The notes beneath the pieces are model-generated. The model saw only the letters and a list, made by a program, of their open reading frames with translations. It was not told the DNA's origin and ran no database searches. A stretch of DNA of 64,000 nucleotides from Bog-756 sp963699345 (GTDB lineage Bacteria; Actinomycetota; Acidimicrobiia; Acidimicrobiales; RAAP-2): assembly GCA_963699345.1 (NCBI GenBank), contig CAVOTL010000001.1:310001-374000 (forward strand). Reading direction: 5' to 3'. A program made the translations under genes and the position numbers. This document shows positions 54,043-62,356 of the stretch, one piece after another. Each line of letters starts with the position of its first letter. Positions within the stretch are counted from its first letter, which is position 1.

Positions 54043-55224
54043 TCATGACGTCTCTCCGGCCCGACGCACCCGGTCCATCACATCGGCCATGGCGGCCGCC
54101 CGCTGGCGCCAGGTGGGCACATCGGATGCCGGTGTCTCGAGGTCGCCCGACCCCGCGTCGAGCGCGTCGCCCACGGCGGCCACGAAGTGGTCGCGGTCGG
54201 CCACGACCACCGGCGGACCGAGGTCTCGGAAGCCGGCCACGGGGGTGGACACCGTCGGACGGCCGGCGGCCAGGCACTCGTAGGCCTTGATGGGATCGAG
54301 GCTCTCGGTGAACGGGTTGACCTGGTGGGGGATCACGACGACGTCGGCGTGCTGGAGGAAGGCGGGCACCCGGTCATAGGCGACCGCCCCGAGGAGATGC
54401 ACGGAGGGTTCGGCGGCGAGTGTGGCGTGCGACGCGGTGCCGAGGCTGTCGGGACCTACGACGGCCACCTGGAGCTCAGGGCGCGAGCAGGCCACCTCGA
54501 GGAGGAGCGGCACGTCCACGCGCTCCTCGTGGAGGGTGCCGACGTAGACGGCCACCGGCGACGACGGCAGCTCGGGCGGTCGGTCCTGGGGTGTCCGGAA
54601 GAGGTCCACGTCGACGCCGTTCGGGATGAGGTCGACATCTCGGTGTCCGCCGCGGGTCCGGGCGAGGTCGGGGGAGCACACCACCACCGCCCCGCTGCGC
54701 TCGAGAAGGAGGGCGTCGTCGGCCCGCAGTCGGGCCTCCTGGCGAGGTGCCATCGGCGCCAGCAGCCAGTCGTCGGTGATGTCGTAGACGGTGGGCCACC
54801 CGGTACCGAGGGCGTAGTTCGCGTAGTGCGCGTCGTTGACCCAGACGAGGGGGTCGACCAGGCTGAGTTCGGTCACGGCGCGGTCGACCTGCCGGCCCAA
54901 CGAGCGGTCGGCCCACGGACCCGCGACCCGCGGCAGCCATTTGCGGGGGCGCAGGACATGGATGCGGGGGTGCACCTGTTGGATCGGGGTGACGGACAGG
55001 GCGTCACGGTGTCCGTGCCGCAGTGCGTGGGGGATGTCGACGGCCGGCGCCACGTAGAGCACCTGGAGACCGGGGTCACGATCCACGAGTTCGTCGACCA
55101 GGATGCGGATCCGGCGCCGGACCGTGCCCCAGGACTCGAGCGAGCACACGACGAGGGACGACGAGCGGGAGGTCCCGTCACCCACCGTCGGGGTCCCGTG
55201 CGTTGTGTCGACTGCGCTGGGCAC
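54043..55224 (-). CDS. Glycosyltransferase (TuaH-like GT4)
   Basis: 393 residues. Pattern of the TuaH/GT4 type: LVVCSLESWGTVRRRIRILVDELVDRDPGLQVLYVAP, WPTVYDITDDWLLAPMAPRQEARLRADDALLLERSGAVVVCSPDLARTRG, VDLIPNGVDVDLFRTP, AVYVGTLHEERVD, PFTESLDPIKAYECLAAGRPTVSTPVAGF. Probably adds a sugar during surface glycan assembly. It precedes the BY-kinase gene on the same strand by about 95 bp and is divergent from the polymerase. Confidence 0.9.
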   Translation of the reverse strand: MPSAVDTTHGTPTVGDGTSRSSSLVVCSLESWGTVRRRIRILVDELVDRDPGLQVLYVAPAVDIPHALRHGHRDALSVTPIQQVHPRIHVLRPRKWLPRVAGPWADRSLGRQVDRAVTELSLVDPLVWVNDAHYANYALGTGWPTVYDITDDWLLAPMAPRQEARLRADDALLLERSGAVVVCSPDLARTRGGHRDVDLIPNGVDVDLFRTPQDRPPELPSSPVAVYVGTLHEERVDVPLLLEVACSRPELQVAVVGPDSLGTASHATLAAEPSVHLLGAVAYDRVPAFLQHADVVVIPHQVNPFTESLDPIKAYECLAAGRPTVSTPVAGFRDLGPPVVVADRDHFVAAVGDALDAGSGDLETPASDVPTWRQRAAAMADVMDRVRRAGETS

Positions 55225-55407
55225 GCGTGGCCGTCCTTGTCCCGGGGCCGCCCCGCAGGGGGATCGGCCGGCTGTCCCGGCGGGGGCGCCGGACCACTCG
55301 TAGCGTCGTCAGAAACACGTGTGACCTTGAGATGTCACCGTGTCGTGCCGATGGAGGTGCGGGACGCCCGTGTCGTGGGCCCGGCCGGCCGAGCGGTGGC
55401 CACTACC

Positions 55408-56889
55408 ATGCATCGGGCGTCCTCCGAGTCCGCACCCGCCCCCGCCGAGGCCCATGACCGATCGACCGTCGCCCCGATGAGTTCCGTCCCCCCGCCGGAG
55501 GCGACGCGCCCGGGGACGGCCGTCCCGACCCGCCCGCGGGCGTCCCCCGCCCGTAGGGTGCGGGGTCGCGGGGTCGCACCGGCACTCGCCTGGTTGGTCG
55601 TCGCCGCGCTGGCGGCCGCGGCCGGCGTGGCGGTGGCCCTCGATACCGTGGCCGGGCTGGCCGTAGCCGTCGTGGTCCTGGCGTTCGGGATCTTCGTGGC
55701 CGACCCCATCCTGGTGGCCGTCATCGTCCTGCCCGGCTCCATCCTGATCCAGCGGGTGGGCGGCGCGAGCACCAACCTGAGCGTGGCCGACCTGCTGGTG
55801 TTCGTGGCCGCCTTCGTCTGCCTCTTCCACGTCGACTGGTCGAAGGCGCGCCATCTGAAGAAGTTCATGCGGGGGATCGTGTGGTACCAGGCCGTCCTCC
55901 TCCTCGTGGTCGTGGTCCATCCCTACCGCGGTGATGTCATCGAGTGGTTCCACCGCTTCTCCTACCTGGCCGGGAGCACGCTCGTGGGCTGGGTCGTCGC
56001 CTATCACGGTCGGGCCCGTCAGGCCTTCCGAATCTACCTGTGGGGAGCGGCCGTCCTCGCACTGCTCGCCATCGAGCACTCGATCACCCTGCACTTCCTC
56101 CCGGCCCAGTGGGGCGTCTACCAGAAGAACTCGGTCGGTGCCGTCATGTGGGTCGCCGCCGTGGTCGCCCAGCTGAATCCGCCGTGGGTGGCCATCAACA
56201 AGGTCGAGGCCCGGATCATCGAGGTGCTCTGCCTGCTCGGCCTCGTCGCCTCCCAGTCCCGCCAGGCCGGCATCCTGCTGGTCATCGCCCTCGGGACCGC
56301 CTTCTTGATCAACTCCCACGTCCAGGGGCGCATCAAGGCGATCATCTTCGTGGTCGTGCCCGCCGTGGCGCTCGTGTACTACAGCACGACCGCCATGATC
56401 GCGGACAACCCCGAATACAACTCGGTGGCGATCCGCTTCGGCCAGATCGGCGCCGCCATCCACGTCTGGCACGAGAGCCCGATCTTCGGGCTGGGGATGC
56501 GGTTCTACAACCTCCCCCAGTTCATCGCCGTCACGCCGCCCCCGAATTCGCTCGTCGACAACCTCGCCTCGACCGGGGTGGTCGGGTCACTGGCCTTCTT
56601 CTTCCTCGTCATCGTGACCATGCGGACCATGAACGGACTGCCGCGGATCTACGGCACCCTCGGTCTGGTCATCCTGCTCGGCCACTACGTCGACGGCCTC
56701 TTCGACACGTTCTGGATCGGCGGACTCACCATCCCGCCGATGCTGATCGCCGGGATCTCGATCGGCATGTCCGACGCCGACCCCGACCAGGAGCGCGTGC
56801 CCGACCTGCTGGCCGAACAGGAGCGGACCCGACGCCTGCGCCACCGGGCCCGGTTCGGGTCCCGGCGCATCCCCGCCCGGGCCGGCTGA
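55408..56889 (+). CDS. O-antigen ligase/polymerase-like (Wzy-type) membrane protein
   Basis: 493 residues from ATG 55408 (55351 and 55477 are alternatives). After a Pro/Arg-rich N-terminus come ten or more membrane helices. The conserved large-loop region is visible: NPEYNSVAIRFGQIGAAIHVWHESPIFGLGMRFYNLP..NSLVDNLASTGVVGSLAFFFLVI, which matches the O-antigen ligase domain (PIFGxG...HN). It probably polymerises or ligates lipid-linked glycan units on the outer face of the membrane, together with the Wzz/BY-kinase. Confidence 0.85.
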   Translation: MHRASSESAPAPAEAHDRSTVAPMSSVPPPEATRPGTAVPTRPRASPARRVRGRGVAPALAWLVVAALAAAAGVAVALDTVAGLAVAVVVLAFGIFVADPILVAVIVLPGSILIQRVGGASTNLSVADLLVFVAAFVCLFHVDWSKARHLKKFMRGIVWYQAVLLLVVVVHPYRGDVIEWFHRFSYLAGSTLVGWVVAYHGRARQAFRIYLWGAAVLALLAIEHSITLHFLPAQWGVYQKNSVGAVMWVAAVVAQLNPPWVAINKVEARIIEVLCLLGLVASQSRQAGILLVIALGTAFLINSHVQGRIKAIIFVVVPAVALVYYSTTAMIADNPEYNSVAIRFGQIGAAIHVWHESPIFGLGMRFYNLPQFIAVTPPPNSLVDNLASTGVVGSLAFFFLVIVTMRTMNGLPRIYGTLGLVILLGHYVDGLFDTFWIGGLTIPPMLIAGISIGMSDADPDQERVPDLLAEQERTRRLRHRARFGSRRIPARAG

Positions 56890-57009
56890 CCTCCACCCGA
56901 CGGCCCGGGGCCAGGAGGGGTGCCGTGCACCCCTGGGGGCCGCTCTCCACGGCGCCCGCGGTACCGCCGGTGTCTACAGGTCGTTCCGGGACCTGCCGAT
57001 GGTCAATCG

Positions 57010-57960
57010 ATGAAAGGCCAGGAGACCGATCCGTCGTCCGGGGTGCTGGGACTCCTCACCCGGGGACAGGAGGACCGCCGGACGGCCGCGTCCGCGGCCG
57101 ACGGACCCACGGCCGTCGACCTGCTCTCCCGACCGCTCCACCCGGCCGGTGTCATCAACCTCGGCCGTGTCGCCCCCCGGGTCGGGGCCCCCCGACCGGT
57201 TCCCGAATTGCCCTGCGACCCGCCGCCCACCGTGGTCGTCCCCTCGGGCGACGTCGACATCGTGCTCGACCCGCAGTGGCTGGCCGACCTGGACGACCCG
57301 ACCCTGGTCATCTCGGCGGGCTACGTGGGACCCGACCGCCGGCGGGCCTCGCGGGACGAATCCGAGCACCCGTCGGGCGGCCACCCCGGGGGCCGCCTCG
57401 TCCGGCGCGGTGTCCTGGTCGTGCTGATGACCGCCCTGGCCGTGGTCTCCCTCGTCCTGATGGCCTCGCAGTCGTCGCCGCCCGCCCCCCACGCCCCGAC
57501 CCGGGCCACGGCGGTGACGGGCGCCCCGGGAACCGGTGGCCAGCGATCCGGCCGCCCGTCCCGCTCCGCGACCCGTCGGGCGGCCCGGGCCGGGGCCGTC
57601 GACCGGCGGTCCATGGCCCGGCACCGCTCCGCCCCGGACACCGGCCGTGCCCTGGGCGGCGCGGCGTCGGCCACCCCGGCGTCGGCCGCTGTCATCCGGT
57701 CACAACGCGTCGCCGACGCCGCGACGGTCTCCGCCATCCGGACGTCCGCCCGAGCGCAGAGTCGGGTGGTCCGGTCGATGTGGCGGACGGTCGCCGCCCA
57801 ACGACGCGCTGCCGCCGTCATCGCCCGGGTGGAGCGCAACGGGGCCCGGCGGGCGGGCGCCAAGGGGGATCGGTCGACCACGCCACCCCGACCCGACCTG
57901 GTGGGTCTGGGCTCCACCGTCGAGGACGCCTTCGGCGCGGTCATCGGCTTCCTGGGTTGA
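57010..57960 (+). CDS. Membrane protein with a DRRR motif, paralog of the next gene in its cytoplasmic part
   Basis: 316 residues. The cytoplasmic N-terminal part ends in LDDPTLVISAGYVGPDRRR (about 95-112), followed by one membrane helix (GVLVVLMTALAVVSLVLMAS) and an Arg/Ala-rich, probably helical extracytoplasmic tail. The same motif arrangement occurs in the next gene (LDNPGLVITDGYIGVDRRR, then helix), so the two share a module. No known family recognised. Located inside the polysaccharide cluster. Confidence 0.6.
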   Translation: MKGQETDPSSGVLGLLTRGQEDRRTAASAADGPTAVDLLSRPLHPAGVINLGRVAPRVGAPRPVPELPCDPPPTVVVPSGDVDIVLDPQWLADLDDPTLVISAGYVGPDRRRASRDESEHPSGGHPGGRLVRRGVLVVLMTALAVVSLVLMASQSSPPAPHAPTRATAVTGAPGTGGQRSGRPSRSATRRAARAGAVDRRSMARHRSAPDTGRALGGAASATPASAAVIRSQRVADAATVSAIRTSARAQSRVVRSMWRTVAAQRRAAAVIARVERNGARRAGAKGDRSTTPPRPDLVGLGSTVEDAFGAVIGFLG

Positions 57961-58062
57961 GGTCGGACCTCCTGGGTGGAGGCCCGGCGTCCACCGGTCC
58001 CGGGCGTGGGATCTCGCGGCCCCACCCCTTCAGTTGTGCCCGGGGCATGCCGATCATCAGAT

Positions 58063-59193
58063 ATGCGGTCGGACACGGAACGTCACGGGGGGACAGCGCA
58101 GGGCACGGTCGCCCTGGCGCCCTCCGACGATCCCTTCCGGATCTGGCGTGACCTGCAGGACCCACTCGAGCCGTCCGACGACACGACGGGCCGGGCGCCG
58201 ACCGCCACTCCCGCTCCTCGGGTCGATGGCCCCGACGGTGCGCGGTGGTCCACCGCGCTGGAGCCCGGCACCCTCGAGGTGCTCGACAACCCCGGACTCG
58301 TCATCACCGACGGGTACATCGGCGTCGACCGCCGCCGGACCGGTCTGCGGGCCGCCCTGGGCCGTGCCACCTACGGCGAGCGCCGCAATCTCCTCCGCCT
58401 CGACCTCCTGATCGTGGCGGTCGTCGTGGCGTTGGTCGTCGGAGCGGTGCTCTTGGTGACGGCCCGCACCGCTCCCCGGTACCACCGCCAGCCCAGCTCC
58501 ACCGAGATCGCCGCCGCCCTGCCGACCGATCCTCTGCGGACCGTCACCCGGACGACCTCGGCACCGACGGCGACGGCGCCGACGACGGTACCGACGACGG
58601 TGCCGACGACCGTCGCCGCCCCGGCTCCGACGGGAGCACCGGTGGCGGTCGCCGCGGCGTCGAGCCCGGCCGCGACCGTCCCGACCACTGTCGAGGCGCC
58701 GGCGGCGACACCGACCACGCCGGCCGCCATGGGTGCCGCCGCCCTGGCCCTCGTGCGCTACCCGTGGCAGCAGATCCCGGGGTACTCGATCAACTTCCTG
58801 CCCATCTCTGACGCGCCGTCCCCCGGTTTCTACGGCAACACCGACTTCACCTGGGGTGTCGCCGGTGGCGTCTCCACCCTCTACGTCTATCCCGGCGAGA
58901 CCGTCCAGCGGCTGGCCGGCATCATCGGCTTCGAGATCGGTCACGAAGTCGATGCGGCCTACGTCGAACCCCAGGGTGGCCACGCCCAGATCGAGGCCGC
59001 GCTCGGGGTGTATCCGACCAGCTGGGCCCCCGAGTGCGACTGTGCCGAGCAGGGCTACCTGTCGGGCTGGTACGCCGCCGCGTTCTCGAACTACTGGACG
59101 CCGGGCGTCGGCGACTGGAGCACCCTCGCTCCGCCACCCTCCGGTGCCACCCTCGCCGCGGTCGAACCCTGGCTCGACCCCAGAGTCTCTTAG
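58063..59193 (+). CDS. Membrane-anchored extracellular protein with degenerate HExxH-like motif
   Basis: 376 residues. Cytoplasmic motif LDNPGLVITDGYIGVDRRR, one membrane helix (LLIVAVVVALVVGAVLLVTA), a Thr/Pro/Ala stalk (about 165-225), then a globular domain: YPWQQIPGYSINFLPISD..GFYGNTDFTWG, and RLAGIIGFEIGHEVDAAYVEPQGG. The last resembles the HE(I/L)GHxxD zinc-protease helix, but the first His is Phe (FEIGH), so catalysis is doubtful. Four cysteine/Trp-rich residues follow (APECDCAEQGYLSGWYA). Possibly a pseudo-peptidase or glycan-processing factor. Confidence 0.65.
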   Translation: MRSDTERHGGTAQGTVALAPSDDPFRIWRDLQDPLEPSDDTTGRAPTATPAPRVDGPDGARWSTALEPGTLEVLDNPGLVITDGYIGVDRRRTGLRAALGRATYGERRNLLRLDLLIVAVVVALVVGAVLLVTARTAPRYHRQPSSTEIAAALPTDPLRTVTRTTSAPTATAPTTVPTTVPTTVAAPAPTGAPVAVAAASSPAATVPTTVEAPAATPTTPAAMGAAALALVRYPWQQIPGYSINFLPISDAPSPGFYGNTDFTWGVAGGVSTLYVYPGETVQRLAGIIGFEIGHEVDAAYVEPQGGHAQIEAALGVYPTSWAPECDCAEQGYLSGWYAAAFSNYWTPGVGDWSTLAPPPSGATLAAVEPWLDPRVS

Positions 59194-59203
59194 GATCGAG
59201 TCC

Positions 59204-59305
59204 TTGACGACCACCGCTGCACCCGGCCGGCACCCGTTGCCCGGCGCCACCTCGGAACCGGTGGCCGTCGTCGGTCCTGGCGACGTCGCGGGAGCCGGGT
59301 CATGA
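59204..59305 (+). CDS. Possible 33-residue ORF overlapping the glycosyltransferase start
   Basis: A TTG-initiated frame ends with a stop that overlaps the next ATG (ATGA). Its end PVAVVGPGDVAGAGS faintly resembles a Rossmann loop. It may be chance or a leader that couples translation. Confidence 0.2.
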   Translation: MTTTAAPGRHPLPGATSEPVAVVGPGDVAGAGS

Positions 59306-60495
59306 CCCGCGTCGCCCTGATGCCCAGCGCCTACCCACCGTCGGTCGGTGGCGTGGAGGAGCTGACGCGCCACCTCGCCCTCTCCCTCGTGGCCGCCGGC
59401 GACCAGGTGGAGGTGTGGACCGGACTTCCCGACGACCACGACGACGAGTCGGTCGAGGTGCGCGACGGTCTCGTGGTCCGCCGATTTCCCATGCCCCTCC
59501 CCGCGTCGTCGATGACCGCGGTCACCCATGCCACCGCCGCCGGGTGGCGGACGCTGCGGTCGCTCCGGCGGGCGGTGGGGGTCTTCCGTCCCGACATCCT
59601 CCACGTACAGTGCTTCGGGCCCAACGGGGCCTACGCCACCGCCCTGTCGCGACTGTGCCGCGTTCCGCTCGTGGTGACGCTGCAGGGTGAGACCCTCATG
59701 GACGACGCCGACATCTTCGACACCTCGCACGTCCTGCGCTCCGCGCTGCGGGCCGGGTTGCGCGCCGCGTCCACCGTCACGGCCTGTTCGGCCTTCACCC
59801 TGGACGATGCCGAGGCCCGATTCGGTCTGGCCGCCGGCCGGGGCCGGGTGATCTTCAACGGGGTGTCGCTCGCCGGGATGGAGGACCCCCCACCCGCGGT
59901 CGACCTGCCTCCGCCCTTCGGCCGCGCGCCGTACATCCTTGCCTTGGGACGGGTCGTCGACAAGAAGGGATTCGACCTCCTGTTGGCCGGCTACGCGGCC
60001 ATGGACCCGGCGCGACGGACCGCCGATCTCGTCATCGGGGGTGGTGGCCCGGCGCTCGAACGCCTGGAGGCCCAGGCCGAGGAGTCGGGTATCGGTGACC
60101 GGATCCACTTCGTCGGGCGACTGACCCGTGAACAGGTGGCCGCGGCCATGGCCGGAGCGACCGCCTTCGTGATGCCGAGCCGTCTGGAACCGTTCGGCAT
60201 CGTGGCCCTCGAAGGCTGGCGGGCCGGCACCGCGGTCGTGGCCACGGACCGCGGAGGGGCTCCGGAGTTCATCTCGGACGGAGTGGACGGGCTGCTCGTC
60301 GACCCCTTCGACACCGCGGCGGTCGCCGGCGTCCTCGGTCGGGTCCTCTCGGACGACACCCTGCGCGGGTCGTTGGCCGCCGCCGGACGGGCCCGGGTCG
60401 AGGCGTTCGCCTGGCCCCGGATCGCCGACGAGTACCGGGACGTGTACGCCACGGCCGCCGCCGGGAGCGGTCGACGCGAGCGGGTGGCGTCATGA
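59302..60495 (+). CDS. GT4-family glycosyltransferase heading the carrier-protein operon
   Basis: 397 residues. N-terminus TRVALMPSAYPPSVGGVEELTRHLALSLVAAGDQVEVWTG (glycine loop for the acceptor), C-terminal YILALGRVVDKKGFDLLLAGYAAM, LVIGGGGPALERLEAQAEESGI, PSRLEPFGIVALEGWRAGTAVVATDRGGAPEFI with the EX7E-type nucleotide-sugar site. The stop overlaps the acpS start (ATGA), so this transferase is translated together with the aminoacyl carrier-protein genes, a hint that the carried group ends up on a glycan. Confidence 0.9.
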   Translation: MTRVALMPSAYPPSVGGVEELTRHLALSLVAAGDQVEVWTGLPDDHDDESVEVRDGLVVRRFPMPLPASSMTAVTHATAAGWRTLRSLRRAVGVFRPDILHVQCFGPNGAYATALSRLCRVPLVVTLQGETLMDDADIFDTSHVLRSALRAGLRAASTVTACSAFTLDDAEARFGLAAGRGRVIFNGVSLAGMEDPPPAVDLPPPFGRAPYILALGRVVDKKGFDLLLAGYAAMDPARRTADLVIGGGGPALERLEAQAEESGIGDRIHFVGRLTREQVAAAMAGATAFVMPSRLEPFGIVALEGWRAGTAVVATDRGGAPEFISDGVDGLLVDPFDTAAVAGVLGRVLSDDTLRGSLAAAGRARVEAFAWPRIADEYRDVYATAAAGSGRRERVAS

Positions 60496-60929
60496 GCCGG
60501 TCGGCGGAGACGCTCCGGGTCGGGATCGATCTCGTTCCGGTGGCGGAGGTCGCGGCGTCCGTCGAGTACTTCGGCGACCGCTACGTGACGCGCCTCTTCA
60601 CGCCGCACGAGATCGCCTCCTGTCGCACCGCCGAGGGTCCGGCCCGTACCCGGGGCACCTACGTCGTCGAATCGCTGGCCGCGCGGTTCGCGGCGAAGGA
60701 AGCCGTGGTCAAAGTCTTGAGACCTATCGAAATGCAACCCGACTGGCGTAGTATCGAAATACACCGGATGACAGGAGGATGGTGCGAGATCCGCCTGTCC
60801 GGTCAGGCCGCCGAGCTGGCTGCGGATGCAGGGATCGCAGAGCTAACGGTCAGTCTGTCGCACGAATCGGCGGTCGCAGGGGCCGTCGTCGTCGGCCGGT
60901 GCGTACCGCGAGAACGGGGAGAAGAATGA
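60492..60929 (+). CDS. AcpS-type 4'-phosphopantetheinyl transferase
   Basis: 145 residues. Shows the AcpS signatures: VGIDLVPVAEV (Mg-binding Asp), LFTPHEIASC, and SLAARFAAKEAVVKVL (second metal-binding Glu), then TVSLSHESAVAGAVVV. It should attach phosphopantetheine from CoA to the serine of the carrier protein encoded next (4-base overlap). An AT-richer patch at 60711-60765 holds two TATCGAAAT copies 27 bp apart. Given its position, it may be dedicated to this pathway, with a separate housekeeping AcpS elsewhere. Confidence 0.9.
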   Translation: MSRSAETLRVGIDLVPVAEVAASVEYFGDRYVTRLFTPHEIASCRTAEGPARTRGTYVVESLAARFAAKEAVVKVLRPIEMQPDWRSIEIHRMTGGWCEIRLSGQAAELAADAGIAELTVSLSHESAVAGAVVVGRCVPRERGEE

Positions 60930-61171
60930 CGGTAGACGAGACGATCCGACAGGTGCTGACCGACCACGGACGTCTGGCGATCCCAGTGGAGTCGCTGACG
61001 GACGAGACCGATCTGTTCGGTGCGGGCATGACCTCACACGCCAGCGTGAACGTGATGCTGGCCCTCGAGGACGCCTTCGACTTCGAGTTCGCCGAGAAGA
61101 TGTTGAAGAAGTCCACTTTCGAGTCGATCGCCTCGATCCGCTCGGGTGTACTCGAGATGACAGGTGGGTGA
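60926..61171 (+). CDS. Acyl (probably aminoacyl) carrier protein
   Basis: 81 residues, acidic four-helix carrier protein. The phosphopantetheine serine is Ser37 in LFGAGMTSHASVNVMLALED; TS replaces the usual DS before it. FEFAEKMLKKSTFESIASI forms helix 3. Its start overlaps acpS (ATGA) and it precedes the ACAD-like gene by 7 bp. In Bradyrhizobium and relatives, dedicated carrier proteins of this kind are loaded with glycine or alanine by a SerRS-like ligase, which is present two genes downstream. Confidence 0.9.
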   Translation: MTVDETIRQVLTDHGRLAIPVESLTDETDLFGAGMTSHASVNVMLALEDAFDFEFAEKMLKKSTFESIASIRSGVLEMTGG

Positions 61172-61178
61172 CGGCGGG

Positions 61179-62354
61179 ATGACCGTGGAACGATTGACGC
61201 CGATGACCATGGCGGGTGATGTGGCCGTGCGCATGGCCGCCATCGCGGAGGAGGTGGCCGGTCCGGCCGCCGCCGACGTCGATGGACGTAGCCGCTTTCC
61301 GCACGAGACGATCGACGCCTGCAAGGCCGAAGGACTGCTGGCCGCCCTGGTGCCGGTCGAGCTCGGTGGCGGTGGCGCCGACCTCGGGGAGGTGTCCCGT
61401 GGCCTGGTGGCCCTCGGGCGCAAGTGCGCCTCGAGCGCCATGGTGGTGGCGATGCACCACATCCAGGTGGCCTGCCTGGTGCGCCACGGTCACAACGAGC
61501 TGCTGCGTTCGTACCTCCGGGAGCTGGCGGATCGGCAGTATCTCCTGGCGTCGGCCACCACCGAGGTGGGGACCGGTGGCGACGTGCGATCGAGCGTCTG
61601 TGCCATCGACGTGGCCGACGGACGCTTCTCGGTGGAGAAGCAGGCTCCGGTGATCTCCTACGCCGACGACGCCGACGCGGTCCTGGTCACCGCCCGACGC
61701 ACCGCCGACAGCCCCGAGAGCGACCAGGTGATCGTGCTCTGCCGGCCGCCCGACCTCGAACTCGAGCAGGTGGGGGAGTGGGACGCCCTCGGATTCCGGG
61801 GCACCTGCAGCACCGGGTTCATCCTGCGGGCGAGCGGCGACGCCCTGGCCGTCCTCGACGAGCCGTACGCCGACATCTCGACGAGGACCATGTTGCCGGT
61901 CGCCCATCTGCTCTGGTCCTCGGTGTGGCTGGGCATCGCCACCGAGGCCGTCGAGCTGGCCCGGACGTTCGTCCAGCGCGAGGCCCGACGCAAGCCCGGC
62001 ACCATGCCGCCGGCGGCCGTCCGGCTCGCCGGGGTCACGGTCGTCCACGAGCAGTTCGTCGACATGGTGCAGTCGTCGCTGGCCCGTTTCGAGGCGGCCG
62101 GCACGGACCCGGACCGCCTGTCGTCGATCGCGTTCGGCGTCGGCATGAACGCCCTCAAGGTCTCCGCCTCGACCCTCGTGGTCGACATCGTCCGTGAGTG
62201 CATGCTCATCTGCGGCCTGGCGTCCTACCGGTTGGACACGCCGTTCAGCCTGGGGCGCCACCTGCGCGACGCCATGGGCGCCGCCCTCATGGTGAACAAC
62301 GACCGCATCATGGCCAATAACGCCCAGATGCTGCTCGTCCTGCGGGGGGAGTGA
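61179..62354 (+). CDS. Acyl-CoA dehydrogenase-like flavoprotein
   Basis: 391 residues from ATG 61179 (GTG 61164 possible). ACAD fold: RFPHETIDACKAEGLLAALVPVELGGGGADLGEVSRGLVALG, YLLASATTEVGTGGDVRSSVCAIDV (FAD/substrate loop), EWDALGFRGTCSTGFILRA, and C-terminal DTPFSLGRHLRDAMGAALMVNNDRIMANNAQMLL. The usual catalytic YEGT motif is not seen, as in relatives found beside amino acid:carrier-protein ligases, so the substrate may be a carrier-bound amino or acyl group instead of an acyl-CoA. Confidence 0.88.
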   Translation: MTVERLTPMTMAGDVAVRMAAIAEEVAGPAAADVDGRSRFPHETIDACKAEGLLAALVPVELGGGGADLGEVSRGLVALGRKCASSAMVVAMHHIQVACLVRHGHNELLRSYLRELADRQYLLASATTEVGTGGDVRSSVCAIDVADGRFSVEKQAPVISYADDADAVLVTARRTADSPESDQVIVLCRPPDLELEQVGEWDALGFRGTCSTGFILRASGDALAVLDEPYADISTRTMLPVAHLLWSSVWLGIATEAVELARTFVQREARRKPGTMPPAAVRLAGVTVVHEQFVDMVQSSLARFEAAGTDPDRLSSIAFGVGMNALKVSASTLVVDIVRECMLICGLASYRLDTPFSLGRHLRDAMGAALMVNNDRIMANNAQMLLVLRGE

Positions 62355-62356
62355 TC

